Of a stretch of DNA of 64,000 nt, positions 37,901-47,108 are shown in pieces; position 1 is the stretch's first letter, and each line of letters starts with the position of its first letter. The position numbers and the translations under genes are program-made. The notes under the pieces are model-generated. The model ran no database searches, was not told where the DNA came from, and was given only the letters and a program-made list of their open reading frames with translations. The stretch is from Mya arenaria (Eukaryota > Mollusca > Bivalvia > Myida > Myidae), in contig NC_069135.1 in assembly GCF_026914265.1 (NCBI RefSeq), positions 8,139,001 to 8,203,000 on the forward strand, read 5' to 3'.

Positions 37901-40900
37901 TCTTCAGTGCATCACATCTGCACACTATGGTTCCTATATAGCCCTAATTTTACTTTCTGGAACGGGGTTTTAATTAATAGGCAGACTATGTCAATATTGC
38001 CTTACTTGAGAAGAGTAAGGATATTGTCCTTGGTTCCCCACCACCTCTCCTTGGCTTGGTCCGCCATGTAGCGCTGCATGAATGGCACTATACCCTCGTT
38101 GGCGATTGCAAACACTGTGTAGTTTCCGTTCAGCAGCAAATCACGGTCATACTTCTGCAAATGCTGTTCAAAAACGAAAGCGCCATGGTTAAATAAATCA
38201 GTGTTTTTACAAGACAGGATTGCAACCTGTAATTGCATGAGCAAGAATTCTATTTATAAATAATTAATCTATGTGATATTTGAAAAGCCTTAACAGTCAA
38301 CAATTACATGTTATGGTATCCATATTTCATTGTTATGATAACATTAATTTAATTTTCTATCATTCATCACAAAGCAATTGACGGCAAATAGGAAAACTTT
38401 ACTGAATTGTTTATCTTAAAACATTCTATACTTGAAGTAATTTGAAGGTCTGCATAGTTTCATTCAAGCTGCCCAGCTCCATGATGAGGTTGCCATAGCA
38501 ATGAAAGCCACTCCCACTGAGGCCCTTCTCCAGGGGACAGGAACAGTTAACATACGGCTTGCTCCTGTCAGCATGCATACAGGTCGCCTGAAAACACTCG
38601 AGTGACTTTACTATGTTTTTTTTTTTTTAAATGACATGGCTAAGAAAACAAAAAATTGCCCAAGTTTGAATCTTCTACAAGAACTTTTCCATCACCACTT
38701 GACTACGTAAGCTCATGGATCATAAAGTTAAATCAAATGCATTAATCAAAATAATTTCTGTTTTCATTTACCATACTGTTATTATAACTATACTATGCAT
38801 CCCTATGCCTATGGGGTCAACCTTACCCTTGGATCACATCCGCCATTGCCTACAGCACATCGGTCTGTGTACTCGCAGTAGGTCCCATTACCATAGAAAC
38901 CATCGTCACATCTACAAACTGACCCGGATTCCTGCCAAAAAAACATTAAAAGAAATGCAACACATGACAACAACTCCAGGTATAACCCAGCACACAGTCA
39001 TTGCAAACTGGTCAATGCTTCTCTATCTTTTAATTAATGATGGGAATAACTCAACAGTTATCAAAGCCAGATTCATTGGCCTGTTATCCCTGGTAAAAGT
39101 GCAATAAGTTTCATGAAAAAGTTTCAATAGAAGTTGAGCTATGGCCAATGTTGAAGCTCTCGCAGGATGGTAATGACCAAACCATGGCTATGACAAAACC
39201 TTAATTCATTTATAAAAGAAACAAATGAGATAAAATTGGAACTGGTTCTCCCATTTACCTCATTGACACAGGAGCCATGCTGGTGACAGTGTGTATGGGA
39301 GTAGCAAGCTGTATCCTTTAGACAGTCACTACCGTCCCCGCTGTACCCAGGGTTACACGTGCAATTGGCAGTCCCGGGGCCAGTCATCTCACATGTAGCC
39401 TGCAAGGTAAAATGTGATCTATACAAAACCATAAGCAAAAGCATTAGTTTAATCATGAAGATATTGTATCTATCTAAAGGGAATCATTATCCACTTGAGT
39501 ATGTTATATTTTATTCCCTTCCACACTAAACCATTTTTATTATACTCCAAAAAGTGATATGTTAAGGAGTTCTGCAATCTATATACCTGTAGATGGCATC
39601 CTCCACGACTATCCAACTGACACACATTGATAGGGTCACAGTAAGTTCCTGGGCCCTGGTACCCAGCCTTGCAGATACAGCTGAAACAGGGATCAATCTG
39701 CATGTATTACAGCTTAAACAAGGAAATAACTGCAGAATAAACCTGGAACCACCTGCAAATATTACAGCCGAAAAATGGAAACACCTGCAGATTTTACAGC
39801 TGAATTGGAACAATCTGGAGTTATCATAGCTGAAATAGGGAACCAGCTGCAGGTATAAGAGCTAAAACAGGAAACCGCCTACAGATCATACAGCTGAAAC
39901 AGGGAACAATCTGCAGCTATAAAAGATAAAATGGAACAATTGCCAGGTATCACAGCTGAAACAGGCAGCAGCCTTCATGTGTTACAGAGTAAATAGGGAA
40001 CCACCTTCAGGTATAACAGCTTAAACAGAGAACTACCTGCAGGTATTAAAGCATAAACCTGGAACCATCTGCAAATATTACAGCAGATAAATGGAACCTG
40101 CTGGACGTTTTACAGCTGAAACATGGAACCACCAGCAGTTATTCCTGCTGAAACATGGAACCATCTGCAGGTATAATAGCTGAAATATGGAACCACCTAT
40201 AGGTATTATAGTTGAAACATGGAACCACCTGCAGATATTACAGCTGAAACATGAAACCACCTGCAGGTATTACAGCTGAAACATGGAACCACCTGCAGGT
40301 ATTACAGCTGAAACATGGAACCACCTGCAGCTATTACAGCTGAAACATGAAACCATCTGCAGGTATTAAAGTTGAAAATGGAACCACCTGCAGAAATGAC
40401 AGATGAAACATTAAGCCACCTGCACGTATTACAACAGAAACATTGAACAACCTGCAGGAATTACAGCTAAAACATGGAACCACCTGCAGGTATTACAACA
40501 GAAACATGGAACAACCTGCAGGAATCACGGCTGAAACATTAAACCAACCGCAGGTATTACAACAGAAACATGGAACAACCTGCAGTAATTACTGCTGAAG
40601 CATTAAACCACCTGCAGGTTTAGAGCAGAAACATGGACCACCTGCAAATATTACAACAGAACAAGTTTGAGAGTAGACAAAGCTAAAATGGCCAATTTTG
40701 ATAAATTCAGGGGGCCATAACTCTGGAGTGCCTAAAGCGATTAGGCTGGTTATCGAACTTGACCAAGATATTTCACCAACAAACACTTTCATGAAGTTTG
40801 GTGGAAATTGGATGAGAAATGTTTAAGTTAGAGAGCGGACAAAGCTTAAATGGACAATTTTGACAAATTCAGGGGGCCATAACTCTGGAGTGCCTAAAGC

Positions 40901-43900
40901 GATTTGGCTGGTTATTGAACTTGACCGAGATATTTCACCAACAAACACTTTCATGACGTTTGGTGAAAATTGGATGAGAAATGATCAAGTTAGAGAGCGG
41001 ACAAAGCTAAAATGGCCAATTTTGACAAATTCAGGGGGCCATAACTCTGGAGTGCCTAAAGCGATTTGGCTGGTTATCGAACTTGACCTAGATATTTCAC
41101 CAACAAACACTTTCATGAAGTTTGGTGGAAATTGGATGAGAAATGTTCAAGTTAGAGAGCGGACAACATTGTGGAGCCGCCCGCCCGCCATGGGTGTTCC
41201 CATAATACGGCCATCGTAAGATGGGCGTATAAAAATGGAACTTTCAGCAAGTATTACAGTTGGAACATGGACAAATCCTGCAAGTATTACGTGTGCAGCT
41301 TAAACCAGAAATCATGTGCAGGTATTACAGGGAACCACTGAACAGCTGAAACTTTCGCACATGAACATGATTGTGATGGTGTTTATTACTTCTGTGTCTG
41401 ACTGACTGTGTAAAATTATCTGTATAGATTGTTTTAAAACATAAATATGAGCAGCCAAGCTACTTGGACAATGTGGACAATGTGATGTAATAAAACATGC
41501 TGTTTATTTCACATATTGTTGATCATATAAACTGTTAGTAAATCTTGTACACGATATTCCAAATTGAAGCCACCTGCAGGCTTTCATCCAAATAAATGTT
41601 GAAGAATGTACGCTCTTGTCCAACCTTTGTTACATACATCATAACTTTGCGCAAGATAATATTTTCCTCTATTTATATAATAAGTACCTGTTGCATGAGG
41701 TTGTCAAGATTTCTTGCATTTTACATGATGCAGATGGCAACGAAATAAAATCATAAACATCTTATGAAAGAAGCCTTGTTTCTACAGGACATGATCTGGT
41801 TATTTTTGTTCTCTTATTATCATGAATCATTACATTTGCCGTACACATCTAACTTTGTCTTCATTTCAATGTTACATAAATTATGTATTTTTGTATGTTT
41901 AATGGCTAAATAATTTTAAGGGGCTACGTGCAGATTTCCACAAATCATTATAATTTTCTGGGATATAGGCTTACACAAGGTCTTGAATATCTGACTTATT
42001 TATCTATCTGTCAAGATGTTACACCTAGCAGACCTATTGAGATTCCATATGAAATATGATCATCATCAGTAGACTGAAAATGTGTTTGGTCATGCATGAA
42101 TGTTCAACTTTTAAATAAATGGGTTATAAACGCATAAACACAGACAATTCTTTGTGCTTTCTTGAAAATAAGTAAACTTTACAACCAAGATGACATAAAA
42201 ACTAGCCATTAAAGGAAGCAAATAGAGCTGCAAAAACATGCCGTCGTAAGTTTTGTTCCATAAGATAAAAGGTCAATCAGGGCTTCTAAAATCCTCTCAA
42301 TTGGTCCACGCGTGCCTCTAACCACCCCCCAAATAAAAAACACCTTCGGACACAGCAATAATTTATTTTTTGCATATCTTATCTATGTTCGTCCAAAGGT
42401 TCTCAGACAACGATTATTGATTATTATTTTTCAGATCGTAAGGTATTTTCATTTTAAAGGAAGTTTAATTTCCAAAATACAAGTAGTTATCAAGACAAAA
42501 AAAATTCATGTAGTTTTAAAGAGGTTTTTTTAGCAAATTAAAATTCCTAGCAGCCTAAAACTATTCAAGACTGTGGCAGGAAGGCAGTGACTCAATGCTG
42601 TAGTTATCAATTTCAGATTTAATGTTTTTGTGGTTTCAAAGAAAGCCAGGATAATCTGTGCACTGCAAGAAGTTTTCATACAGAGATGAACAAGAATTTT
42701 TAAATATTCAGTATGTCGCGGTTTCAAAGTCACTAAACTGCAGGATCTTCTTTTTACATAATAAACTGGAACTCGTTTTAATATACACGCTCACATTTAT
42801 TCCATTCAATCAAACAGTCAATCAGTCATTATAACAGAACGTAATGGAACACATCGTACCGCTATTAAACCTATAGGAACGTAAAGAAACAGTTATCGGA
42901 AAAAACCCAAACACAATAATCGAGACACATACATCATATACACAATCAAAATAATGCAATTAATATAGCAAATAGAGGTTCACAAAGTATATTCATGACA
43001 TTCAATAATACTTAAAGTTACAAAAAATGCGCTGAAGTTGTCTTAAGCCATCAACAATTGCCGAAACTAGCCTTTCCTTTATAATGTAGATTAACTTTAT
43101 TCATGAAAAGCAAAAATGTAACAAAATATAACTTTAAAAAGGTTTTTAACATTTCCCAGTTTAAGTATACCAAGCCTGTGAACCTGGGGGTGTGGCCAGT
43201 AGTCATGACCCCAGGGGCATAATTTGAACAAACAATCACAAGCAATTGTGACTTTACATGTAAACTTGGCTAAAAATAGACTTCGCTCATGTAGACTTGG
43301 CTAAAAATAGACTTAGCTAAAAATAGCATTTCTTTATACTTTCAAGACCAATAATCTAGGCATGCATGGGCGGATCTGGCCCGAGCTCTAATGGATATCT
43401 AAATACTGTACAAGTTTCATCGAGATACAATCAAAACTGAAGACTGTATTGTGTTCACAAGCAGTTGTTTACAGATGCACTGATTTCACTGATTTTTTAT
43501 ACTTTCAAGGCCCATAGGCATGCATAGGCGGATCTGGCTGGTTTTCGAAAGGAACCAAGCTCTAATGGATATCTAAATACTGTACAAGTTTCATCGAGAT
43601 ACAATCAAAACTGAAGACTGTATCGTGTTCACAAGCAATTGTTTACAGACGCACGGACGCTCGGACGCACATACTACGTACACATTACCAGCGCATAAGA
43701 TGGTAATTGGTTGTTTGAATAATGACATCATTTCACATACATACAACTCATTTCACAAGTTACAAGGTTGTTTTTTCTAAGAGTCAGAGGTATTCCAAAG
43801 ATCTTGCATTCATCAGAATAGGAATGCATTAAAAGAATATATATTCATTTAAAAAAAGCTTAATCAGAGTATAAGTATTAAACAAGAGCTGTCATAGATA

Positions 43901-46900
43901 CAGTGTTCTTGATGATTCAGTCCATTTTAAGTTGAGCAATTGAAAAGTTTAGGAAAAATATGCATGGATCACTGTTAGATAAGATTACATGCAAAACCTA
44001 AATTTCTAATACAATTAATAAAAGAACGAAAAGAAAGAGTTATTTTTCTTGGTTATTTAAGTTGGTTGGATGGTTGAGTACTGTTGTATGAAGTCTCAAT
44101 GCAATACATCAAGTAGTGTGCTTACATGCAAAACCTTAACCAGTGGAATAATAATGCCCATAATTTGCATAATATTCAAAATAGTGTTGAAATATTGATA
44201 ACGTTAGATAGGGGAACACATTTATATGTTCAATGCAGTATTTGCCGAGATAAAGACTTGAAGCTTACATGCAAAACCTTAACCAAGGAGTGATGCCAAT
44301 ACCAACACTAGGGTGAGAAGTATAGCTCTCCTCATTCTTTGAATCGTCAAGCTAAAACTGATTTTCCAGTTCATTGACACACATGTACTACATATCCAGC
44401 CAAATGGGTAGGATGAATAACCTAAAGGTCATCGACTCAAAACTTATTGTGATACTGTCTTATTCTCATAAACTCATAAAAATTATGTTTTAAAAATGTA
44501 ATTCTATTGATGATAATGACAGAAATTATATTGTTTCATTAGCAAAAACAATCTTTAAAATTTATAATCAAAAATTGTTGAATTGGAGGCAAATAAATTG
44601 ATTTTCGACAAGATGCAATCAACGTTTAATCACTGATTGTACGTTTACTGACAGCGCTAAGACTTTTCTTTAAATAAAATGAAAGACAAGTGAACTGTCT
44701 ATTTCAGTTGATTGCTTCAGTCTAAAACAGACAATTATTCAAAGTGGAAAGTACTTTGACAAAATTACTCTGAAAGTGTCTTGAAATAGCAATATTATAG
44801 TTCTTCCTCAGGATCTTTTGTTTCACATACAGGAATTTTAGGCAATTTGAAATTATTACCTTAAAAGCAGGGTAATTTAGTACTATTTCATTGCATTTAG
44901 ATAATTTGCTACGATAACTGTAATGATACCATTGAACCTGTCATTCAAGTTCCCCTCAAAGTCTGCAATTCTGATCCATCAAACCATTTAAAAAAGAAAA
45001 TATTGACTTATTTTGTAATAAAAGTCAGCACTTAATGCTGTCACTTTAAAATTCTTTACTAGACACAACATGGCTGTCATTGGCTTTGGTTGTTCAGCTA
45101 ACAAAGTTAGAGCCCTCGAGGGTTCAATACTCCACCTGGTTGGACATGAGTCCCCAAGCAAGATGTGCCAGTTTTACCATAACAGTAGAAACAAGTGAGT
45201 TTCTCCATAACGATAGAATCAATACACAAACCAGACATTGCATTGAACACCTACCATCACAGAGGCACTCGTTACAGGACTTATTGAAGATCGTATCATC
45301 TCGATATAGTACCAAGAAGGTACTGTAGCTCTAGCCTGATTTACACTAGAACAGGTAATTTTAGGTCAGTGTTTCATTGGAATCCAACCAAGCATGGAAC
45401 ATAATACTTGGGAAAGGACATTTTGGAAGACTTATGAATTTCATGCTGATCTGTGAAAATTCAGATTTAAATTAATACTACTTATCTATTTAGCTTCATT
45501 GGAAAGACAACTATAAGCTGATGTTAATCACTCTCCATTTCTTAACATAACTCTGTTCATTTTGGGGAGCAAAGAGAATATGTCTCTGTTAGGGCTTGAA
45601 CCCACAATCTCTTTATTAGTATGACGTCCCATAACTTACTCAAATGCAAGTTGCTCCTCTTGCCAGATACACTGAGCGTGGGCGTGGCAGTAGTGCCACG
45701 CATCGTAGCAGCCAAAGTCTGTGTACTCGCAGTTCTCACCATGGTAACCCGACTCACAGGTGCCAACCTCACACCTTCCATCCCTTGAGGAGCAGTTCCC
45801 ACGTAAGCATGTGCATTCTGAAATGGATTTCAAAAACTTAGTACTCTAAAAGTAAAGCAGCAATTGCAATATAAAAAAGTGAATCTTCCCAAGACAGTCT
45901 TACACAGCTTGAGCAACAAAACATGACAAGTTATTGATCAAAACTGTTTTTTTAGTTGAGGTCTCCATGACACTGACCATGACCTTAGACTTACTGACCT
46001 CAAAATCAGTGTATAAGGGTAGATTACTTAACATTCATTTTTGGACTAGGGCACTTGTGGCCTAGTTCATAGCCGTAAACGCGCTATCTGCATTCTCAAG
46101 CCGCATCTGGGGGTTCACTGACGTAATGTATTCATACGCTGTATTTTGATTGGATTGCCGTTAGCTAATTTGAATAATCAAAGTAGTACCGGAACTGATT
46201 ACAATAAAAACATCCAATAAAAATAGTTCTCCTAACAATTCAAGCTAACTGTATGTTCTTTTAATGAAGCACAAGAAATTCATACGTAGCGAGTGAGTTA
46301 ATCGGGTTAACTACATTAATGTTCTTGCATACGGTCAGATTATATGCAATAAGAATATGAACATATTGGTAAAGAACGCATTGAATTTTTCCGTTCAATT
46401 CTCTGTATTGATAGACTGGTACCCTCTTTCTCTTTAATCTGAAAAGAAACCAGTATCAGCTAACCGCGGTGCCCATCGCGCATTCGAAATGTCTTGTGAA
46501 TTCATACGTAAAGCAAATAAAGCATGCGGTCTTAGTAGAAAGCAACTAGGAAAGTTGGTTTTAAAAAAGTATTGTTATCCTTTGTATACAATGATGGTAT
46601 TCCGAAGTCGGTCCCTGTTCTTTTTTTTCGACATACAGTAATTTGCATGTTTCCGTGATATTTTCTTTTTCGATACAAAGTTTTTTTAACTAATGGCATG
46701 GCACTTAGCACTTTTTAAATACAACATGATTTTTGGTATTTATTGTTAAAATACTATTAATGTTAACTAAAAACCATATGCCGCGTACCTGTATAACTTT
46801 ATATTTTTCAGGAAAAGTAAATCAGGGTACCAGTCTACTTTTGACCTCAAAATTTACTCTGATCAGAGCAGCAATGATTCAGACATGTATGTTATCACCC

Positions 46901-47108
46901 AATGTTGTGGAATAGTAAAGTAATGAAGATTTAACCTCTCAACAGTCTTTCTCAAATGCTGTCCAGTCTTTTTTATGCTTAAGAGTTACTAACCTCTGAT
47001 GTCAGACCAGAAATCATCTTGGCATGAGATTGGATCACTATGGATCATTATACACCAGTCAATTGTAACCACAGCTCCCACATCTGGGGGTATATGGGGA
47101 TAGCCCAG
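22791..47108 (-). CDS. Stabilin/FEEL-like scavenger receptor, 22 exons, 5'-incomplete
   Basis: Joined exons (high to low): 46994-47108, 45640-45817, 39587-39680, 39259-39399, 38827-38931, 38432-38587, 38006-38154, 34797-34914, 34255-34350, 33897-33998, 33434-33526, 33036-33164, 32237-32368, 30361-30525, 29980-30022, 25896-26048, 25052-25233, 24677-24796, 24196-24309, 23852-23995, 23174-23434, 22791-22913. They total 2913 nt, in phase throughout, 970 residues plus stop. Approximate residues: EGF-like 39-241, FAS1 243-389 and 395-530, Cys-rich linker 537-605, EGF-like 606-738, FAS1 739-866, transmembrane 885-911, cytoplasmic tail 912-970. The order (EGF clusters alternating with FAS1, type I membrane topology) is that of stabilins, endocytic receptors for modified lipoproteins and glycans. 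Compared with vertebrate stabilins (about 2500 residues, seven FAS1) this is the C-terminal third. No Link module is visible. The 5' end and signal peptide were not found. Function is inferred from architecture. Confidence 0.9.
23174..23434 (-). CDS. Receptor exon 21, FAS1-3 H2 box and transmembrane helix
   Basis: Acceptor 'atatttcag', donor AGG|gtaaag, 87 codons. KVVEGNIPCTNGVIHFV is the FAS1 H2 box. A Pro/Ser stalk follows, then a hydrophobic helix (FPLATVLGIVGACVFIAV and IGVAGILLY) with a basic stop-transfer RK. The membrane-proximal tail is GYWQLLQEWVAKKR. Confidence 0.95.
23852..23995 (-). CDS. Receptor exon 20, FAS1-3 middle
   Basis: Acceptor 'cttcacag', donor GCT|gtgagt, 48 codons: KQLVVSDHVTTLNSVDF, then NETLYITYNLLEHA. 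Confidence 0.93.
24196..24309 (-). CDS. Receptor exon 19, FAS1-3 H1 box
   Basis: Acceptor 'atttcag', donor AAA|gtaagt, 38 codons, ending KLTMFVPIDNTLKNK, which matches the FAS1 H1 box. Confidence 0.94.
24677..24796 (-). CDS. Receptor exon 18, EGF end and start of FAS1-3
   Basis: Acceptor 'gtcccag', donor CCAG|gtaggg, 40 codons. CQCEAALVGDGKKYC closes the EGF and SDVLSTLQILPTSSMIYQ opens FAS1-3 directly. Vertebrate stabilins place a Link module at this spot; none is present. Confidence 0.93.
25052..25233 (-). CDS. Receptor exon 17, two EGF-like repeats
   Basis: Acceptor 'ttcatag', donor CTAT|gtaagc. It contains GYKNGGCDVNAVCSQN, CVCDAGYNGDGYNC and CSYGNGGCHKNASCSYY. The second repeat continues in exon 18. 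Confidence 0.95.
25370..25816. repeat. 31-bp tandem repeat in receptor intron 16
   Basis: About 14 diverged copies of a 31-bp unit containing 'gtatcattcagactgcctta' and 'tctatccttgt'. It generates spurious plus-strand frames. Confidence 0.9.
25896..26048 (-). CDS. Receptor exon 16, laminin-type EGF
   Basis: Acceptor 'tgatttag', donor TATTG|gtaagc (phase 1 at both ends). It reads CPGGPETPCHGHGVCSDGSR, then GNGTCTC and DCNTCIEGWAGKNCDI, closely the stabilin pattern CPGG-x-PC-x2-HG-x-C-x-DG. Confidence 0.95.
26300..29410. repeat. 52-bp minisatellite array, about 3 kb, in receptor intron 15
   Basis: About 58 copies of a 52-bp unit containing 'ggccagtagtctacaatata', 'accaatatcctg' and 'tttaatggcacaaggatcca'. 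Higher-order repeats are visible: the rare variant 'aaggattccaggctgg' followed by 'agtctacactatta' recurs at 26961, 27643 and 28377, spacings of 682 and 734 bp, which differ by exactly one unit. Confidence 0.96.
29720..29955. repeat. 40-bp tandem repeat next to the microexon
   Basis: About six diverged copies of a 40-bp unit ('gggatggcgaaggttggaca' plus 'tgcaatttcgttaaatattt'). The last copy ends about 25 bp from the donor of exon 15. Confidence 0.8.
29980..30022 (-). CDS. Receptor exon 15, 43-nt microexon
   Basis: Too short for routine ORF calling; found because exons 14 and 16 did not match in phase. Acceptor 'aatgctag', donor TCAG|gttttg (weak). It reads EKGCCEGYFGLNCS plus one base, the CC-x-G-[YF]-[FY]-G-x2-C motif expected at this point in stabilins. 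It converts phase 0 to phase 1 exactly as required. Confidence 0.85.
30361..30525 (-). CDS. Receptor exon 14, Cys-rich linker
   Basis: Acceptor 'catggcag', donor ATT|gtaagt, 55 codons, phase 0. It contains CAACRGTDYSC and GCQGICVTETI, the Cys-rich stretch that in stabilins follows a FAS1 domain and precedes the CC-x-GY-x-G motif. Confidence 0.85.
31140..31810. mobile_element. Tandem-core element with 3' hairpin, receptor intron 13
   Basis: About four core monomers of roughly 150 bp, each with 'gatttgacctagtgacctag' and 'catgtgacccactttt'. They are followed by 'gacggacggacaacgcc' and a terminal hairpin 'tatccccctcccgaa'...'ttcggcaggggata'. This resembles the bivalve 'pearl' or Helitron-derived non-autonomous elements known from the literature; the assignment is inference. 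Confidence 0.65.
32067..32179. repeat. 22-bp tandem repeat, five copies
   Basis: Near-perfect copies of 'gatacgctgacacctttacc' plus 'at', about 58 bp from the donor of exon 13. Confidence 0.95.
32237..32368 (-). CDS. Receptor exon 13, FAS1-2 end
   Basis: Acceptor 'tttcccag', donor CCAAG|gtttga (weak), 44 codons: ELYANGIHVVKQDMFTYGG, then NEIDGLFHPIFNNC. Confidence 0.88.
33036..33164 (-). CDS. Receptor exon 12, FAS1-2 middle
   Basis: Acceptor 'tatatcag', donor GGG|gtaagg, 43 codons, including SSLVYMFLAEDGQLLISEFE. The YHxxxG element is poorly conserved here, so FAS1-2 is the more divergent domain. Confidence 0.9.
33434..33526 (-). CDS. Receptor exon 11, FAS1-2 H1 box
   Basis: Acceptor 'gtttgcag', donor ATG|gtaata, 31 codons. 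It contains YTLFVPNDAAASRL, the FAS1 'tlFaPtdeAf' box. Confidence 0.95.
33897..33998 (-). CDS. Receptor exon 10, start of FAS1-2
   Basis: Acceptor 'gatggcag', donor AAAG|gtaacg, 34 codons. VLEPY ends FAS1-1; NYPELADLLAQNPQYSIFTS starts FAS1-2. Confidence 0.92.
34255..34350 (-). CDS. Receptor exon 9, FAS1-1 C-terminal box
   Basis: Acceptor 'tgctgcag', donor AAG|gtgctt, 32 codons. It carries SDIIATNGYIHVIDK, the conserved FAS1 H2 box (D-x3-NGxIHVID). Confidence 0.95.
34797..34914 (-). CDS. Receptor exon 8, FAS1-1
   Basis: Acceptor 'ttttgcag', donor GGG|gtgaga. It starts with one base completing N, then YHTVAGSHSLDELVK, matching the 'YHvvpG' element of FAS1 domains. 39 codons. Confidence 0.92.
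35080..35585. repeat. 70-bp tandem repeat, three near-perfect plus diverged copies
   Basis: 'tgaggaataagagagtttac' starts at 35101, 35171 and 35241. The units continue degenerating to about 35585 ('ggggccataacttg'). This is probably the core of another dispersed element. Confidence 0.85.
35635..35765. mobile_element. Foldback element in receptor intron 7
   Basis: 'ctggtggcctgtatcacgtc' with 'gagttcg' pairs with 'cgaactcaacgtgatgcagg' and 'tcaccag'. Pairing extends outward through 'gatattatgatagga' and 'tcgtaatattcc'. The stem is about 50 bp, imperfect, with a loop of about 20 nt. Confidence 0.75.
36960..37935. repeat. About 175-bp tandem core repeat, receptor intron 7
   Basis: Diverged monomers with 'aaggtaggggcacag' type phrases near 37365, 37545, 37717 and 37880, and 'aagttcagaagattgctgt' between them. 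The monomer style resembles the array at 53355-54265 ('ccttgaccttagaggtaggg'). Confidence 0.7.
38006..38154 (-). CDS. Receptor exon 7, FAS1-1 core
   Basis: Acceptor 'catttgcag', donor CTCAA|gtaagg (phase 2). It contains NYTVFAIANEGIVPFM, the FAS1 H1-like box, then DNILTLLN formed across the junction with the YHTVAG box in the next exon. Confidence 0.93.
38432..38587 (-). CDS. Receptor exon 6, EGF end and start of FAS1-1
   Basis: Acceptor 'gttttcag', donor TTCAA|gtatag, 52 codons. The EGF closes with NCSCPLEKGLSGSGFHC. FAS1-1 then starts with an amphipathic segment ending TMQTFKLLQ. Confidence 0.92.
38827..38931 (-). CDS. Receptor exon 5, EGF-like
   Basis: Acceptor 'ttggcag', donor AAGG|gtaagg, 35 codons, phase 0. 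It contains VCRCDDGFYGNGTYC and then TDRCAVGNGGCDPR. Confidence 0.93.
39259..39399 (-). CDS. Receptor exon 4, EGF-like
   Basis: Acceptor 'ccttgcag', donor GAG|gtaaat, phase 0 at both ends, 47 codons. It contains ATCEMTGPGTANCTCNPGYS and the beginning of another EGF (DTACYSHTHCHQHGSCVNE), the classic C-x(n)-C-x-C spacing. Confidence 0.93.
39587..39680 (-). CDS. Receptor exon 3, EGF-like
   Basis: Acceptor 'ccctgtttcag', donor ACAG|gtatat. It completes one EGF (CICKAGYQGPGTYC) and starts the next (INVCQLDSRGGCHLQ). The acceptor sits at the very edge of a minisatellite whose units resemble it (39681-40665). Confidence 0.9.
39681..40665. repeat. About 33-bp minisatellite overlapping the exon 3 splice acceptor
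   Basis: About 28 copies of a unit of roughly 33 bp ('cagctgaaacatggaaccac' plus 'ctgcaggtattac'). The first unit at 39670-39710 is the genuine intron/exon border 'gcagatacag|ctgaaacagg'. On the gene strand most units therefore read 'catgtttcag|ctgtaatacc', a copy of the real acceptor 'cctgtttcag|ctgtatctgc'. Confidence 0.88.
40665..41225. mobile_element. Tandem-core element, three 154-bp-class monomers
   Basis: Three copies of a unit starting 'aattcagggggccataactc' (about 40706, 40866 and 41029) and ending 'ttagagagcggacaaagct'. They are followed by 'gagccgcccgcccgcc' and a terminal 'ataatacggccatcg'/'gatgggcgtat' hairpin-like end. Same architecture as the other tandem-core elements. Confidence 0.7.
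41226..43270. other. Receptor intron 2, no gene seen
   Basis: AT-rich intronic sequence. Short frames at 42312-42733 have no recognisable features. Confidence 0.4.
43272..43712. mobile_element. Tandem-core element, two monomers
   Basis: The sequence 'aatggatatctaaatactgt' to 'gaagactgtat' is repeated at about 43391-43455 and 43563-43625, followed by 'cagacgcacggacgctcgga' and a closing 'ttaccagcgcataagatggtaa' hairpin. Architecture matches the other elements. Confidence 0.65.
43713..45250. other. Receptor intron 2, remaining part
   Basis: 'aaacaagagctgtcatagat' at 43883 looks like an isolated 5' end of a tandem-core element. 'cttacatgcaaaacctta' recurs three times (near 44122 and 44265, with a variant near 43988), a weak repeat of about 140 bp. 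No exon recognised except the segment at 45251. Confidence 0.4.
45251..45322 (-). other. Exon-like Cys-rich segment inside receptor intron 2
   Basis: Between 'gctacag' and a donor-like site the minus strand reads TFLVLYRDDTIFNKSCNE then CLCDG. The better donor (gtaggt at 45254) would give 68 nt and break frame; a weaker one (gtgttc) gives 72 nt and keeps the phase-2 frame of the flanking exons. The CNxCxC pattern resembles pacifastin or VWC-type modules. It could be an alternative cassette, an exon relic or chance. Confidence 0.3.
45640..45817 (-). CDS. Receptor exon 2, EGF-like
   Basis: Acceptor 'atttcag', donor TTTGA|gtaagt (phase 2). It encodes a compact EGF-like module (CTCLRGNCSS...CESGYHGENC) and the first half of the next (TDFGCYDAWHYCHAHAQC), which is completed by the following exon across a roughly 6-kb intron. 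Confidence 0.88.
46994..47108 (-). CDS. Receptor exon 1 of those visible
   Basis: Acceptor 'ctaaacag' precedes CTG; donor is AGAG|gttagt. It gives 38 codons plus one base, starting LGYPHIPPDVGAVVTIDW and ending CQDDFWSDIR. The shared codon with the next exon forms E before CTCLRGN. The phase-0 start implies further upstream exons that I could not identify. The domain is not recognised; two Cys suggest part of a Cys-rich linker ahead of the EGF block. Confidence 0.7.

Noticed and set aside
45080..45328. 82-codon plus-strand frame
   Set aside because: No domain or splice evidence; the minus strand of the same place looks more exon-like.
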